Below are positions 18,042 through 26,720 of a DNA stretch of 64,000 bases, in pieces (the first letter of the stretch is position 1; every line of letters begins with the position of its first letter). The notes beneath the pieces are model-generated. The model searched no databases. It was not told the origin of the DNA and worked only from the letters and a program-made list of their open reading frames with translations. Made by a program: the position numbers and the translations under genes. The stretch is from assembly GCF_000213575.1 (NCBI RefSeq), contig NZ_GL892006.1:1-64000 (forward strand), read 5' to 3'. The stretch comes from Dysgonomonas mossii DSM 22836 (GTDB lineage: Bacteria > Bacteroidota > Bacteroidia > Bacteroidales > Dysgonomonadaceae).

Positions 18042-18527
18042 TTATTCTATCTCTTTTCCATCAATCTCAGGAGTGGTCTCAATCAAGTCTTCCTTATTTT
18101 CTTTCTTACTACGAAAAACAACAACCAGATAAATTATCGACAAGATAGAAGCAGCACACAATAAATATACGCCACTACCCGCTCCCGGCAGTTTGTAGAA
18201 CAAGTTCAGAGAAACAATAAAAGCAAATATGCTTGTTATTAGTAAAAGAACTCTTGCTGTTTTTTGTCTTAGCATAATCCAAAAACCGATTGTAATCACA
18301 CTAAACAAAGGCACTAAATACACCACATGCGTGCTATATATCCACTCTTTATTCTTGGAAAAGATCTTAATAAAGTTGGTAGCCTTCGTTATCTTTTTTT
18401 GCAAATCGGGCACATCCCACCCTACAATTTTAACACCCCACTTATCGAGCCAGGGAAGAAAGAAAGCTATAATAAAAAGTAGAGCAAAAATAAGCTCAAA
18501 CGACAAATACCTGTTTTTCTTTTCCAT
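18042..18527 (-). CDS. Small four-helix membrane protein, unknown
   Basis: The 161-residue protein has membrane segments at about 8-27, 67-85, 91-110 and 118-138. A soluble loop after the first helix (VGWDVPDLQKKITKATNFIK) is followed by a cytosolic acidic tail. No named family is recognised. It starts 8 nt after the stop of the RIC-LuxR regulator gene and is almost certainly co-transcribed with it, so it may work in the same response. Confidence 0.65.
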   Translation of the reverse strand: MEKKNRYLSFELIFALLFIIAFFLPWLDKWGVKIVGWDVPDLQKKITKATNFIKIFSKNKEWIYSTHVVYLVPLFSVITIGFWIMLRQKTARVLLLITSIFAFIVSLNLFYKLPGAGSGVYLLCAASILSIIYLVVVFRSKKENKEDLIETTPEIDGKEIE

Positions 18528-18535
18528 ACGATTCT

Positions 18536-19414
18536 CTATAATTCAATTTCATCGGCTGAAATATAGCCATGTGTTATACAATAGAAGATAAGTCCCGAAA
18601 CTGTTTTTATTCCCAGCTTAGCTGTTATATTTTTTCTGTGCGAAAGCACTGTATTCAGGCTTATATTCAATTTATCTGCCACCTCTTTATTTAAAAGCCC
18701 TAATGCTATGAGACGAAGGACATCCAGTTCCCGTTCAGACAGAGGCTGCCTCTTGTTATCACGGCTAATACGACCGCTAACAAAGAGTTCTTGCAGATCT
18801 TCAATTCCAGATTCAGACAATTCGTCAATCATTGGTTTCAGCACCTTTTCTCTTATGCGATTATGCTTCTCCAGATCCTTCTGAAAGCTGTCTATTGTAA
18901 ATATAACAGCGTAACACATGTTTTCATTAAAGTTGCCTGATATATGCTTTATTATAATGCTCTTGAGATCGGTCAACAAGGCAAGGGGAGCATCTCCTTT
19001 TACCATTCCTTGCTCTATCTGAACCATTAGTTCCTCTTTAAATTCGGAGAACAGCCGACTGATGAGCTTCATTTGAGCATTGTTGGGGTCGCTCATACCG
19101 ACGAAAGCTTTCAAATGCTTCTCAAAGTTGTATAACTGCCCATGAATCAGATATGTGTCTGTCTGCTTCAAATACTTAATGACAAGCTGGATATCAAATT
19201 TCTGAAGTTTCTTTTGAGGAAAATAATCTTCATTAAGAAAAGTATTCAGTATTACAAGAAAAAATTCAGTATTTACTCCAACCGAATCGCATATCTCGCC
19301 TATACTTTTATCGCCAAGCCCGAGCTTGATCCCAAAGCGATTTACAACAGGTATCAGCTGATGATTATCCTCTATTACCTCCGATAAAATGGATGATGAT
19401 TCTAAAAAAAGCAT
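18536..19414 (-). CDS. LuxR-type HTH regulator with RIC/ScdA-like N-terminal region
   Basis: The 292-residue protein has a C-terminal LuxR/NarL DNA-binding domain at about 224-286 (PLSERELDVLRLIALGLLNK, then ISLNTVLSHRKNI). The N-terminus (1-70, VIEDNHQLIPVVNRFGIKLG, ICDSVGVN, FFLVILNTFL) resembles the first domain of the iron-sulfur cluster repair proteins ScdA/YtfE. In those the motif is GIDxCCGG; here it is GIKLGLGD, so both cysteines are gone. The middle (about 75-200) is all-helical with scattered His/Glu (His91, His100, His184) and may be a degenerate hemerythrin-like bundle. It has no receiver domain. It heads a two-gene unit divergent from the exported SOD gene. A redox, NO or iron signal is inference. 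Confidence 0.8.
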   Translation of the reverse strand: MLFLESSSILSEVIEDNHQLIPVVNRFGIKLGLGDKSIGEICDSVGVNTEFFLVILNTFLNEDYFPQKKLQKFDIQLVIKYLKQTDTYLIHGQLYNFEKHLKAFVGMSDPNNAQMKLISRLFSEFKEELMVQIEQGMVKGDAPLALLTDLKSIIIKHISGNFNENMCYAVIFTIDSFQKDLEKHNRIREKVLKPMIDELSESGIEDLQELFVSGRISRDNKRQPLSERELDVLRLIALGLLNKEVADKLNISLNTVLSHRKNITAKLGIKTVSGLIFYCITHGYISADEIEL

Positions 19415-19639
19415 AACTTTAAGTTTTCATTTTTTCCGTAAACAAAAGTACAGATTAATTCTGAAAACATATTTCTATTTTATAGCAGTAATTTTATATT
19501 AAACCTATTATTACTCAATGCTTATAGATTTTAACAATAATCTGTTAAAAACAATCGATAGCAAATCTAGAGCTCTGTAATAAACAAATACGGAGGTCAA
19601 TTGTTTAAATATTATATACAACGATAAAGAACACTATAT

Positions 19640-20314
19640 ATGAAAAAGATTTTATTCACGTGTATAATGCTCTCAGGACTGATATTCAGCCCTGTAAACG
19701 CACAAAATATAAATAATAACAATCAAAAAACAAGAACTATGAAATTTGAATTACCAAAGTTGCCGTATGCAACAAATGCTCTAGAACCTGTAATTGGTCA
19801 ACAAACAATTGAATTACATTATGGTAAACACCTTCAGACTTATATTACAAATCTGAACAATCTGATTCAAGGTACTAAGTTTGAAAATGCAGACCTAGAA
19901 ACAATCGTAAAAGAAAGCGATGGAGCTATCTTTAACAATGCCGGCCAGACATTGAACCACAACATATATTTCCTTTCATTCAGCCCTAACGGTGGCGGAG
20001 AACCTAAAGGTAAACTTGCCGAAGCGATCAATGCTGAGTGGGGATCTTTCGAAAACTTCAAGAAAGAATTTGTTACAGCCGGTACAGGTGTATTTGGTTC
20101 TGGATGGGTATGGCTTGCAAAAGATAATGCAGGAAAACTACAAATAACAAAAGAACCAAATGCTGGAAATCCTATTACAAAAGGATTAACTCCACTATTG
20201 GGCTTTGACGTGTGGGAACATGCATATTATCTAGACTACCAAAACCGTCGTGCAGACCATCTTGCCGAGCTTTGGAAGATTATCGACTGGAATGCAGTAG
20301 AAGCTCGCTATTAA
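19640..20314 (+). CDS. sodB: Fe-type superoxide dismutase with an N-terminal export signal
   Basis: The protein has 224 residues; the enzyme converts superoxide to O2 and H2O2. Metal ligands are His60, His107, Asp190 and His194, with exactly the spacing of E. coli FeSOD (H26, H73, D156, H160). Gln103 in NNAGQTLNH takes the place of FeSOD Gln69, and NAGNP follows the Fe-type pattern, so Fe or cambialistic. Unlike usual SodB, residues 1-22 form a clear signal peptide (cleavage near VNAQ) followed by an Asn/Gln linker. The conventional cytosolic start would be Met34 (MKFELPKLPY, codon at 19739). I keep the long start because the signal sequence is well formed. Both forms could be made. Confidence 0.93.
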   Translation: MKKILFTCIMLSGLIFSPVNAQNINNNNQKTRTMKFELPKLPYATNALEPVIGQQTIELHYGKHLQTYITNLNNLIQGTKFENADLETIVKESDGAIFNNAGQTLNHNIYFLSFSPNGGGEPKGKLAEAINAEWGSFENFKKEFVTAGTGVFGSGWVWLAKDNAGKLQITKEPNAGNPITKGLTPLLGFDVWEHAYYLDYQNRRADHLAELWKIIDWNAVEARY

Positions 20315-20339
20315 TAAAAAACAGCATTTAGAGATCATA

Positions 20340-20373
20340 GAAAAGCTCCTTAGTAATAGGGAGCTTTTTTTAT
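20340..20373 (+). terminator. Terminator after sodB
   Basis: AAAAGCTCC and GGAGCTTTT arms are followed by TTTT, starting 26 nt after the stop codon. Confidence 0.85.
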
Positions 20374-20834
20374 ATTCCATATCTTCATGTATCAATTGAT
20401 ATACTTTATTTCCTTCACAAACTCAAGAGCAACACTAATTTTTTAGTGCAACCCATTTGTATTGTTCCATTTTAAGGAAAGGCTCGAAATTAAAACTTAA
20501 ATCTCCGTATTCTAATAGGTAAATAGAAGAATACGGAGTCAAATTGAAAAGGTTGGAAAGTCTGACTATTATAGATATTCTTCTCAATTCCCACTTTGAA
20601 TAATTAATTTTTGAATAAATTATTTTGATGAGTAAGGGTACTACTGCGATCAGTTAATACATAGTATAGAATACCTGGAATTTCATTCTCCAATTTTTTA
20701 ATTATGCATAATATACACAATATCTAAGAATGAAATAGATAAATAGATTTATATCATTGTTTTGTTTTTTTACTCGTATAAGTTTCAGTTATTCTTTAAG
20801 CTCTAACAAGAAATAAAAGAACGGAAAATAATTC
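20374..20834. other. Gene-free stretch with an 11-bp perfect inverted repeat
   Basis: I find no gene in this 460-nt AT-rich region between sodB (rightward) and the DUF1398 gene (leftward, ending at 20835). The one clear structure is CTCCGTATTCT (20503-20513) and AGAATACGGAG (20528-20538), an 11-bp perfect inverted repeat with a 14-nt loop and no T-tract, so not a usual terminator. The right arm AATACGGAG also occurs about 45 nt before the sodB start codon. Confidence 0.5.
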
Positions 20835-21224
20835 TCATTTTGGTATTTTTTCTTCTAGAACAAAGTTCCCGAACGAGTCATAATAAATACAAGTTTTATT
20901 TGCTGTATCTATCTCCCATTTATAAATACCTGTTTCTGCCGAATTTTCACAAAAAGTAAAGTAATTAGTCCGACCCTGTTGATGTGCTTTCAGATACTCT
21001 CTAAACTTATTAATATCAGCATCTGATATTACATGTAATTTTTCATATTCAGCCTCCGAGAAAACTGTGTGACCTTCATTGCCGATATATTCTGCATGAC
21101 CATCATTCACATAAATAGAATACCTTGATATCCCCATGGCAATAAGATCGCGGATATACTGAGGAAAATCAACACCACTCTTAACTTTAGAATGAGCGTC
21201 TTCTATTTCACGGAGTGTAAACAT
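20835..21224 (-). CDS. DUF1398-family protein (YbcV-like)
   Basis: This 129-residue soluble protein matches the DUF1398 family along its whole length: MFTLREIEDAHSKVKSGVDFPQYI, VNDGHAEYIG, KAHQQGRTNYFTFC, AETGIYKWEI and YYDSFGNFVLEEKIP. The function is not known. I place the start at 21224 because MFTLREIEDAH is the family N-terminus; the upstream ten codons in frame add nothing typical. It stands alone. Confidence 0.85.
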   Translation of the reverse strand: MFTLREIEDAHSKVKSGVDFPQYIRDLIAMGISRYSIYVNDGHAEYIGNEGHTVFSEAEYEKLHVISDADINKFREYLKAHQQGRTNYFTFCENSAETGIYKWEIDTANKTCIYYDSFGNFVLEEKIPK

Positions 21225-21465
21225 ATTCACTATTTGATTCGATATTATAAACAAAATAATCAGATCAAATGTTCATTCAACCTAATATTTACGAATAGTT
21301 ATAAGTATCTGAATATTTACACATTTTAGACAAATTGAATATTTTGATAAAATATTCAATAGATTGATAGAAAATTGAAAATATAATTTCAATTTTAAGA
21401 TAAATAAAATATATACAAGACTACAAATTCTCTTTTCAATAAGACTAATTCTTCAGGTTTATTAA

Positions 21466-21506
21466 AAATAAAATGGATGCCATTTATATAATGACATCCA
21501 TTTTAT
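21466..21506 (-). terminator. Terminator of the cydAB operon
   Basis: AAAATGGATG (21470-21479) and CATCCATTTT (21495-21504) form a 10-bp perfect stem. On the minus strand it is followed by ATTTTATTTTTAA, placing it about 25 nt after the cydB stop. The remaining 240 nt up to the DUF1398 gene hold nothing I can identify. Confidence 0.8.
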
Positions 21507-21527
21507 CTATGTTATATCTATACAATA

Positions 21528-22673
21528 TTAATACACGTGTCCATCGTCTTTGAAATCTTTGACATCGAATTTTTTCTTTTCTAAGGAGTTCCAAGCATAG
21601 ATAATATATCCTAATACAAATGGAACAAATAAAGAAACTACACTCATCACGGTAAGAGTAAACTCACTCGATGAAGAATTTTCGATAGTCAGAGAACTCT
21701 GAAGATCGGTAGAAGATGGATAATAAGCAGTATTGTTGAACCCTGTAATAAGTAACAACATACATACTGTAAGTACTGTACCCACTCCAGTAAACCAAAT
21801 ACCGGAATGATATTCCTTACTTAATAATGTTTTACCAATACCAAACAATACCAGCAAAACCCCAACAAGGAATACAATTCCTACGATCGGCATTTCTAAC
21901 ATGTTTAAGAAGTATTTGTATTGTACAAGTTCCACTACTTTTGTCACAGGATCTACAGCATAACCTTTTGCTAAGAACGTCCATATAACAAATGCAAGGA
22001 AGAATACAACAAAAGGAATAGCATTAAGTAGTAAATATTTTCTGGAACGACTTACTAATGTCGCATCTTGAAGACGGTTGATGAAGAACAAGCACGCCAA
22101 TGTGCGGGCAAGAAAAAATACTGTTAATCCAAGCAACCAACAACGAGGATCAGCAAGAGCTTCTAGTCCGTGCCATTCACTCCCCCAACGGCTGATAACA
22201 GGATTCAAAACGTCTGTCATATTTCCTTTATTGACAGTAAAGTCTGATCCTGTAAAGAATGTAGCTAATGCCGCACCTACAAGAAAAGTACCTAATAGTC
22301 CGTTGCAAAACAAGAACCATCTGTAAGTATTACGCCCAAACACATTGCCTGGTTTCGACTGAAATTCGTATGATACAGCCTGCAGTACGAAGCAAAACAA
22401 AATAGCCATCCATACCCAATATGCACCACCAAAGCTGGTAGAGTAAAACAATGGAAAGGACGCAAATAATGCACCTCCAAATGTCACAAGGGTAGTAAAG
22501 GTATATTCCCATTTACGGCCTAATGCATTTACCAATATCATGCGTTCCTTTTCGTCTTTAGCTAATGAGAAAAGCATCGACTGTCCACCCTGAACAAATA
22601 AGAGGAATGCGAATATCCCCCCGATCAGGCATATAAGGAACCACCAATAATGTTGTAAAAATGAATAATCCAT
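21528..22673 (-). CDS. cydB: Cytochrome bd quinol oxidase subunit II
   Basis: The 381-residue, mostly hydrophobic protein has about nine membrane helices and begins with the typical CydB segment (HYWWFLICLIGGIFAFLLFV, QGGQSML). It pairs with CydA to form the bd-type terminal oxidase that oxidises menaquinol and reduces O2 to water at high affinity. It follows cydA by 33 nt and ends in a strong terminator. Together with alanine dehydrogenase and the exported SOD nearby, it indicates life at low oxygen rather than strict intolerance. Confidence 0.95.
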   Translation of the reverse strand: MDYSFLQHYWWFLICLIGGIFAFLLFVQGGQSMLFSLAKDEKERMILVNALGRKWEYTFTTLVTFGGALFASFPLFYSTSFGGAYWVWMAILFCFVLQAVSYEFQSKPGNVFGRNTYRWFLFCNGLLGTFLVGAALATFFTGSDFTVNKGNMTDVLNPVISRWGSEWHGLEALADPRCWLLGLTVFFLARTLACLFFINRLQDATLVSRSRKYLLLNAIPFVVFFLAFVIWTFLAKGYAVDPVTKVVELVQYKYFLNMLEMPIVGIVFLVGVLLVLFGIGKTLLSKEYHSGIWFTGVGTVLTVCMLLLITGFNNTAYYPSSTDLQSSLTIENSSSSEFTLTVMSVVSLFVPFVLGYIIYAWNSLEKKKFDVKDFKDDGHVY

Positions 22674-22706
22674 AGTTATATCTTTTTTTAGTTAAAAAAT
22701 CAAGTT

Positions 22707-24266
22707 TTAGTGTGAGTCTGCCGGTCCTTTTTTAATCTGGTTCAGCATAATACGTATCTCTGCAATAAGTAGTGCCGTAAACAATGCCAAGAACAAACAG
22801 AAGGTTATCACTACAGATTGAGTAGATACCGCAGATACTGCAGCTTGCAGAGGAAGCACATCTTGTATAGCCCAAGGCTGACGACCCACTTCGGCAACGA
22901 GCCATCCGGCCTGACTTGCGACATATACTAATGGTATAGTCCAAACGCAGATCCACAAAAGCCACTTTTTCTGATCAAGATCTTTTCTTCGATAAGCAAA
23001 GAATGTCATAACCATGAACAATAGAATGAAATATCCACCCAGGTAAACCATAATATGGAAACTCCAATACACGGTTTTAGATAAGTTAGGAACTAACTGC
23101 TCGGGGCTATTAAGATAGCCATATCCGAAATAGGCAAAGTTAGCTTTCAATGTTTCTTTATATTGTGCTGCCGAAGCATCATCTCCATCTTTCTTGGCCT
23201 TCTTATAGTCTGCCAATGCCTGTATGGCAGCTTTACCTTTAGATTGCATTTCGGCAAAAGACAAGGCTGTTGTTCCATCCGGTTTTGGATAACCTCCATC
23301 TATGATATCTTTGATACCCGGCACAAATGCTTCCGTATCATAGAATGCAATTAGAGAGAGTGCACCCGGAAGTTTAATTGGAGGGAATAAGAACGCATCT
23401 TCGCCATCATTGAATGATTTTTTAGAAGGATTCGGAATACCAAAAAGGACAAGCCCTTCGTTTGTCCCCCCTTCATAGAGTCCTTCCATTACAGCCAATT
23501 TCATCGGTTGTTTCTCTGCCACTTGTACAGCCGAACCGTGACCTGTGTAAATAGTAAGTAAAGATGCTATAAGTCCGAAAACAGTAGCAACCTTCATACT
23601 TTGTTGAGCAAATTCTGTATCTCTTTTCTTAAGCATATACCATGCAGCTATACCCATCACAAATACAGCCCCCAAAATCCAACTGGAAAGTACTGTATGG
23701 AGGAACTTGTTTATAGCTACGGGTGACAATGCCACAGCCCAAAAGTCAATCATTTCGTTACGAGTTGTATCCGGATTAAATTCCATACCAATAGGGAATT
23801 GCATCCATGCATTAGCCACTAATATCCACACAGCCGAAAGGGTTGCACCTGTAACAGTTAACCAAGTAGCTGCCAAGTGAGCTTTTTTGCTAACACGTTT
23901 CCATCCAAAAAACATGATGGAAATAAATGTTGCTTCCATAAAGAATGCAACGATCGCTTCAATTGCCAATGGTGCGCCAAAAATATCTCCTACAAACCAG
24001 CTGTAGTTTGACCAATTGGTACCAAACTGAAACTCCATGATAATTCCTGTAGCAACTCCGATTGCAAAGTTGATACCAAAAATAACCATCCAAAATTTCG
24101 CAGTTTTTTTCCACTGTTCATTGCCTGTACGTACATACATTGTCTCCATGATTGCCATAATGACCCCCAGACCCAATGTCAAAGGAACAAACAACCAGTG
24201 ATACATTGCTGTCATAGCAAACTGGCCTCTAGACCAATCTATTAACGATGCATTTAGTAGTTCCAT
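22707..24266 (-). CDS. cydA: Cytochrome bd quinol oxidase subunit I
   Basis: This 519-residue membrane protein binds haems b558, b595 and d. The b595/d axial ligand equivalent of E. coli His19 is His23 (AMYHWLFVPLTLG). FFMEATFISIMFFGW carries the conserved Glu of the proton path, HTVLSSW holds the b558 His, and the GRQPW motif is near the C-terminus. The periplasmic Q-loop region (about 250-380) contains a Lys/Asp/Ala-rich stretch. It is the first gene of cydAB; about 180 nt upstream separate it from alanine dehydrogenase. Confidence 0.97.
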   Translation of the reverse strand: MELLNASLIDWSRGQFAMTAMYHWLFVPLTLGLGVIMAIMETMYVRTGNEQWKKTAKFWMVIFGINFAIGVATGIIMEFQFGTNWSNYSWFVGDIFGAPLAIEAIVAFFMEATFISIMFFGWKRVSKKAHLAATWLTVTGATLSAVWILVANAWMQFPIGMEFNPDTTRNEMIDFWAVALSPVAINKFLHTVLSSWILGAVFVMGIAAWYMLKKRDTEFAQQSMKVATVFGLIASLLTIYTGHGSAVQVAEKQPMKLAVMEGLYEGGTNEGLVLFGIPNPSKKSFNDGEDAFLFPPIKLPGALSLIAFYDTEAFVPGIKDIIDGGYPKPDGTTALSFAEMQSKGKAAIQALADYKKAKKDGDDASAAQYKETLKANFAYFGYGYLNSPEQLVPNLSKTVYWSFHIMVYLGGYFILLFMVMTFFAYRRKDLDQKKWLLWICVWTIPLVYVASQAGWLVAEVGRQPWAIQDVLPLQAAVSAVSTQSVVITFCLFLALFTALLIAEIRIMLNQIKKGPADSH

Positions 24267-24446
24267 AAATAATAATTTTATATTAGTAAATATATGAGGA
24301 TTTTATTTTACTCGTTCATTGTGGATATCTTACTCAACTCTCTACTTACAGAATCAGCCTTCCTTTGGTTATTATCAAATTGAGACCTCTAAAAAGTTAG
24401 GAAAATTTGAATTTAGACATCCGCTCTATCATGTCTGTTTATTTTA

Positions 24447-25553
24447 TTAAAATTGAAACTCTTTATATTCTAGTCCGAAGTTTTGCGCAACGGCCTTATA
24501 TACAACGTCTCCTTTTACAATATTCAATCCTTTGCGTAAATCTTTATGCTCGCGGCATGCTCCCTCCCAACCCATATTAGCCAGATTTAATGCATACGGC
24601 AAAGTAGCATTCGTCAAAGCTAACGTAGAAGTCATCGGAACAGCTCCCGGTATATTGGCAACACAGTAATGCACTACATCATCAATAACAAACACAGGAT
24701 CTAAATGCGTTGTTGGTTTTGATGTCTCAAAACAGCCACCTTGGTCGATAGCCACATCCACCATAACGGTTCCCGGCTGCATATCTTTGAGCATTGCCCT
24801 CGATATTACCTGAGGAGCCTTATCGCCTGCAATAAGCACAGCACCCACTATAAGGTCGGCATCTTTTATCAGCTCTTTTATTGTATGCGTATCAGAATAT
24901 CTTGTTGTAACGTTGGCCGGCATAATATCGCTCAAGTAGCGAAGACGCGGAAGGCTCTTATCCAAAATGGTTACTTTTGCACCTATTCCGGCAGCTATCT
25001 TAGCCGACTGAGCACCTACAATACCACCACCGATTACAATTACATGCGCAGGTTTCACACCCGGAACACCTCCAAGCAAGACTCCTTTTCCCAAATGCGG
25101 TTTTTCGAGGAAGCGAGCTCCTTCTTGAATCGCCATACGTCCGGCCACTTCACTCATTGGTATAAGTAACGGCAACGAGCGATCGGGCAACTCAACGGTT
25201 TCGTATGCTATACAGATAGCTTTGCTCTTTATCATAGCTTCTGTTAGCTCAAGACTCGATGCAAAATGGAAATACGTAAACACTATTTGATTTTCGCGAA
25301 TAAGATGATACTCTTGCGGGATAGGTTCCTTAACCTTCACAATCATATCCGAAATGGCATAAATTTCTTCTGCCGTAGTTAATATTTTAGCGCCGGAAGC
25401 TGTGTAATCAGTATCATTGATTCCGCTGCCAAGTCCGGCTCCGGTTTCTATACATACTTCATGTCCACAGACAACCAACTCATGCACACCTGCCGGGGTA
25501 ATGGCAACGCGATTTTCAAATGCTTTCAGCTCTTTAGGAATACCAATTTTCAT
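24447..25553 (-). CDS. ald: Alanine dehydrogenase
   Basis: This 368-residue NAD enzyme interconverts alanine with pyruvate and ammonia. The key residues fall at the positions of characterised Ald proteins: Arg15 (NRVAITP), Lys75 (VKVKEP), His96 (FTYFHFASS), and Asp in VDVAIDQGGC near 270. The Rossmann motif is IGGGIVGAQSAKIA. The C-terminal half is typical (VANIPGAVPMTST). It may be co-transcribed with the DUF3467 gene 38 nt upstream. Confidence 0.96.
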   Translation of the reverse strand: MKIGIPKELKAFENRVAITPAGVHELVVCGHEVCIETGAGLGSGINDTDYTASGAKILTTAEEIYAISDMIVKVKEPIPQEYHLIRENQIVFTYFHFASSLELTEAMIKSKAICIAYETVELPDRSLPLLIPMSEVAGRMAIQEGARFLEKPHLGKGVLLGGVPGVKPAHVIVIGGGIVGAQSAKIAAGIGAKVTILDKSLPRLRYLSDIMPANVTTRYSDTHTIKELIKDADLIVGAVLIAGDKAPQVISRAMLKDMQPGTVMVDVAIDQGGCFETSKPTTHLDPVFVIDDVVHYCVANIPGAVPMTSTLALTNATLPYALNLANMGWEGACREHKDLRKGLNIVKGDVVYKAVAQNFGLEYKEFQF

Positions 25554-25591
25554 TTCTCTTGCTTTTTGTATTTATTTATAAAATACCTGAT

Positions 25592-25903
25592 TTAAGCTTC
25601 TCCAATAGGACCGTTTATCGGTGGCAAAAAACCTGCCGAATTATCAACTTGTATGGATCCATTTTGAGATTCAAATCGGTTAATGTTTTCATTCAGAGCA
25701 TACAACAAGCGTTTCGCATGTTCAGGGGTAATTACTATTCTCGATTGTACTTTGGCTTTGGGCATACCGGGCAAAATACGTACAAAATCGATAACAAATT
25801 CTGATGACGAATGGGCTATAATAGCCAGATTAGAATATATGCCTTGTGCAATATCATCCGGCAGTTCTATTTGAATTTGATTGTTCTGATCGTTGTTCTC
25901 CAT
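25592..25903 (-). CDS. DUF3467 protein
   Basis: This 103-residue protein of the DUF3467 family has the characteristic IQIELPDDIAQGIYSNLAII and SEFVIDFVRILPG, followed by VQSRIVITPEHAKRLLYAL. The family is common in Bacteroidota and its function is unknown. It is probably cytosolic and has no signal peptide. It lies 38 nt upstream of ald on the same strand. Confidence 0.88.
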   Translation of the reverse strand: MENNDQNNQIQIELPDDIAQGIYSNLAIIAHSSSEFVIDFVRILPGMPKAKVQSRIVITPEHAKRLLYALNENINRFESQNGSIQVDNSAGFLPPINGPIGEA

Positions 25904-26024
25904 AATTTAATTAGATTGTTTTTTTAGTCTATAACCCTTCATATACAAAGGAAATTAAATATCATAAAATAACAAAATATAACATCAACATTTTTATAAT
26001 ATAAATACTCTCTTTTGTGCCCAT

Positions 26025-26453
26025 TTAAGAGGCCTTGAGATTATTATTATCTTTTTCTTCGTTATCAAGTGTTAACAGAACCTTCTCTTTCTTTTTTTTC
26101 TTGCTTAAAACCACTATTTGAGAAACAGTACCGATAAAACCTAACCCCAACATCACGAATTGCATTGTCTGATTATTTTTAAATACAACTAATGTAGTAA
26201 GAATTATCATAGTCCACATAATACCGATGGATATAAGCAAACCTTTTGTACTAAAGCCATTATTAACACGCCTGATATATGGTCCTGTTATCTTATGATC
26301 TAGCAATTTCTGATGAAGACGAGGCGAGCTCTTAGCAAATAAGACGCCGGTAAGGAGGATAAATGGTGTGGTTGGAAGTCCCGGAGTTACTATTCCCAAT
26401 AGTCCAAGGCCTAATGAGATTAAGCCTAATATTATAAATAAATATTTTTTCAT
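26025..26453 (-). CDS. DUF454 (YbaN-like) inner-membrane protein
   Basis: The 142-residue protein has three membrane segments (about 4-22, 71-92 and 97-118). It carries the family signature GIVTPGLPTTPFILL followed by LFAKSSPRLHQKLLDH and GPYI. The basic tail (SKKKKKEKV) should be cytosolic. The biochemical role of the family is not established. It stands alone, with about 120 nt to the DUF3467 gene. Confidence 0.88.
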   Translation of the reverse strand: MKKYLFIILGLISLGLGLLGIVTPGLPTTPFILLTGVLFAKSSPRLHQKLLDHKITGPYIRRVNNGFSTKGLLISIGIMWTMIILTTLVVFKNNQTMQFVMLGLGFIGTVSQIVVLSKKKKKEKVLLTLDNEEKDNNNLKAS

Positions 26454-26693
26454 TTCCTATTATTGCGTATCGGTTCAGATAATGTATCCAAGCCAAAAAC
26501 AAAGAAAGGAAAAAAGTATGAATAAATAAAATATAATTACCCTTATTAGTCTAGTGGTAATCGTTTAACAGGACAGAAATACTCTGAGCCTATCAAAAAT
26601 GATCAAAGATAAAATGCACTTCTTGCTGACTCTTAGTATTATCAAAAAAAAGAATAAAATTAAAATGAGAACTTCTGTATAACTTAAATTTAC

Positions 26694-26701
26694 TACTTTT
26701 G
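26694..26701 (+). promoter_or_regulatory. -7 box (TACTTTTG) before the PfkB kinase gene
   Basis: TACTTTTG is a full match to TAnnTTTG and lies 19 nt before the ATG, giving a short leader. No clear -33 TTTG. Confidence 0.5.
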
Positions 26702-26720
26702 CATTTCAAAAAAATAAGTA

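Noticed and set aside
26548-26563. tRNA-like fragment AGTCTAGTGGTAATCG
   Set aside because: It resembles a D-arm only; no acceptor, anticodon or T-arm can be built around it.
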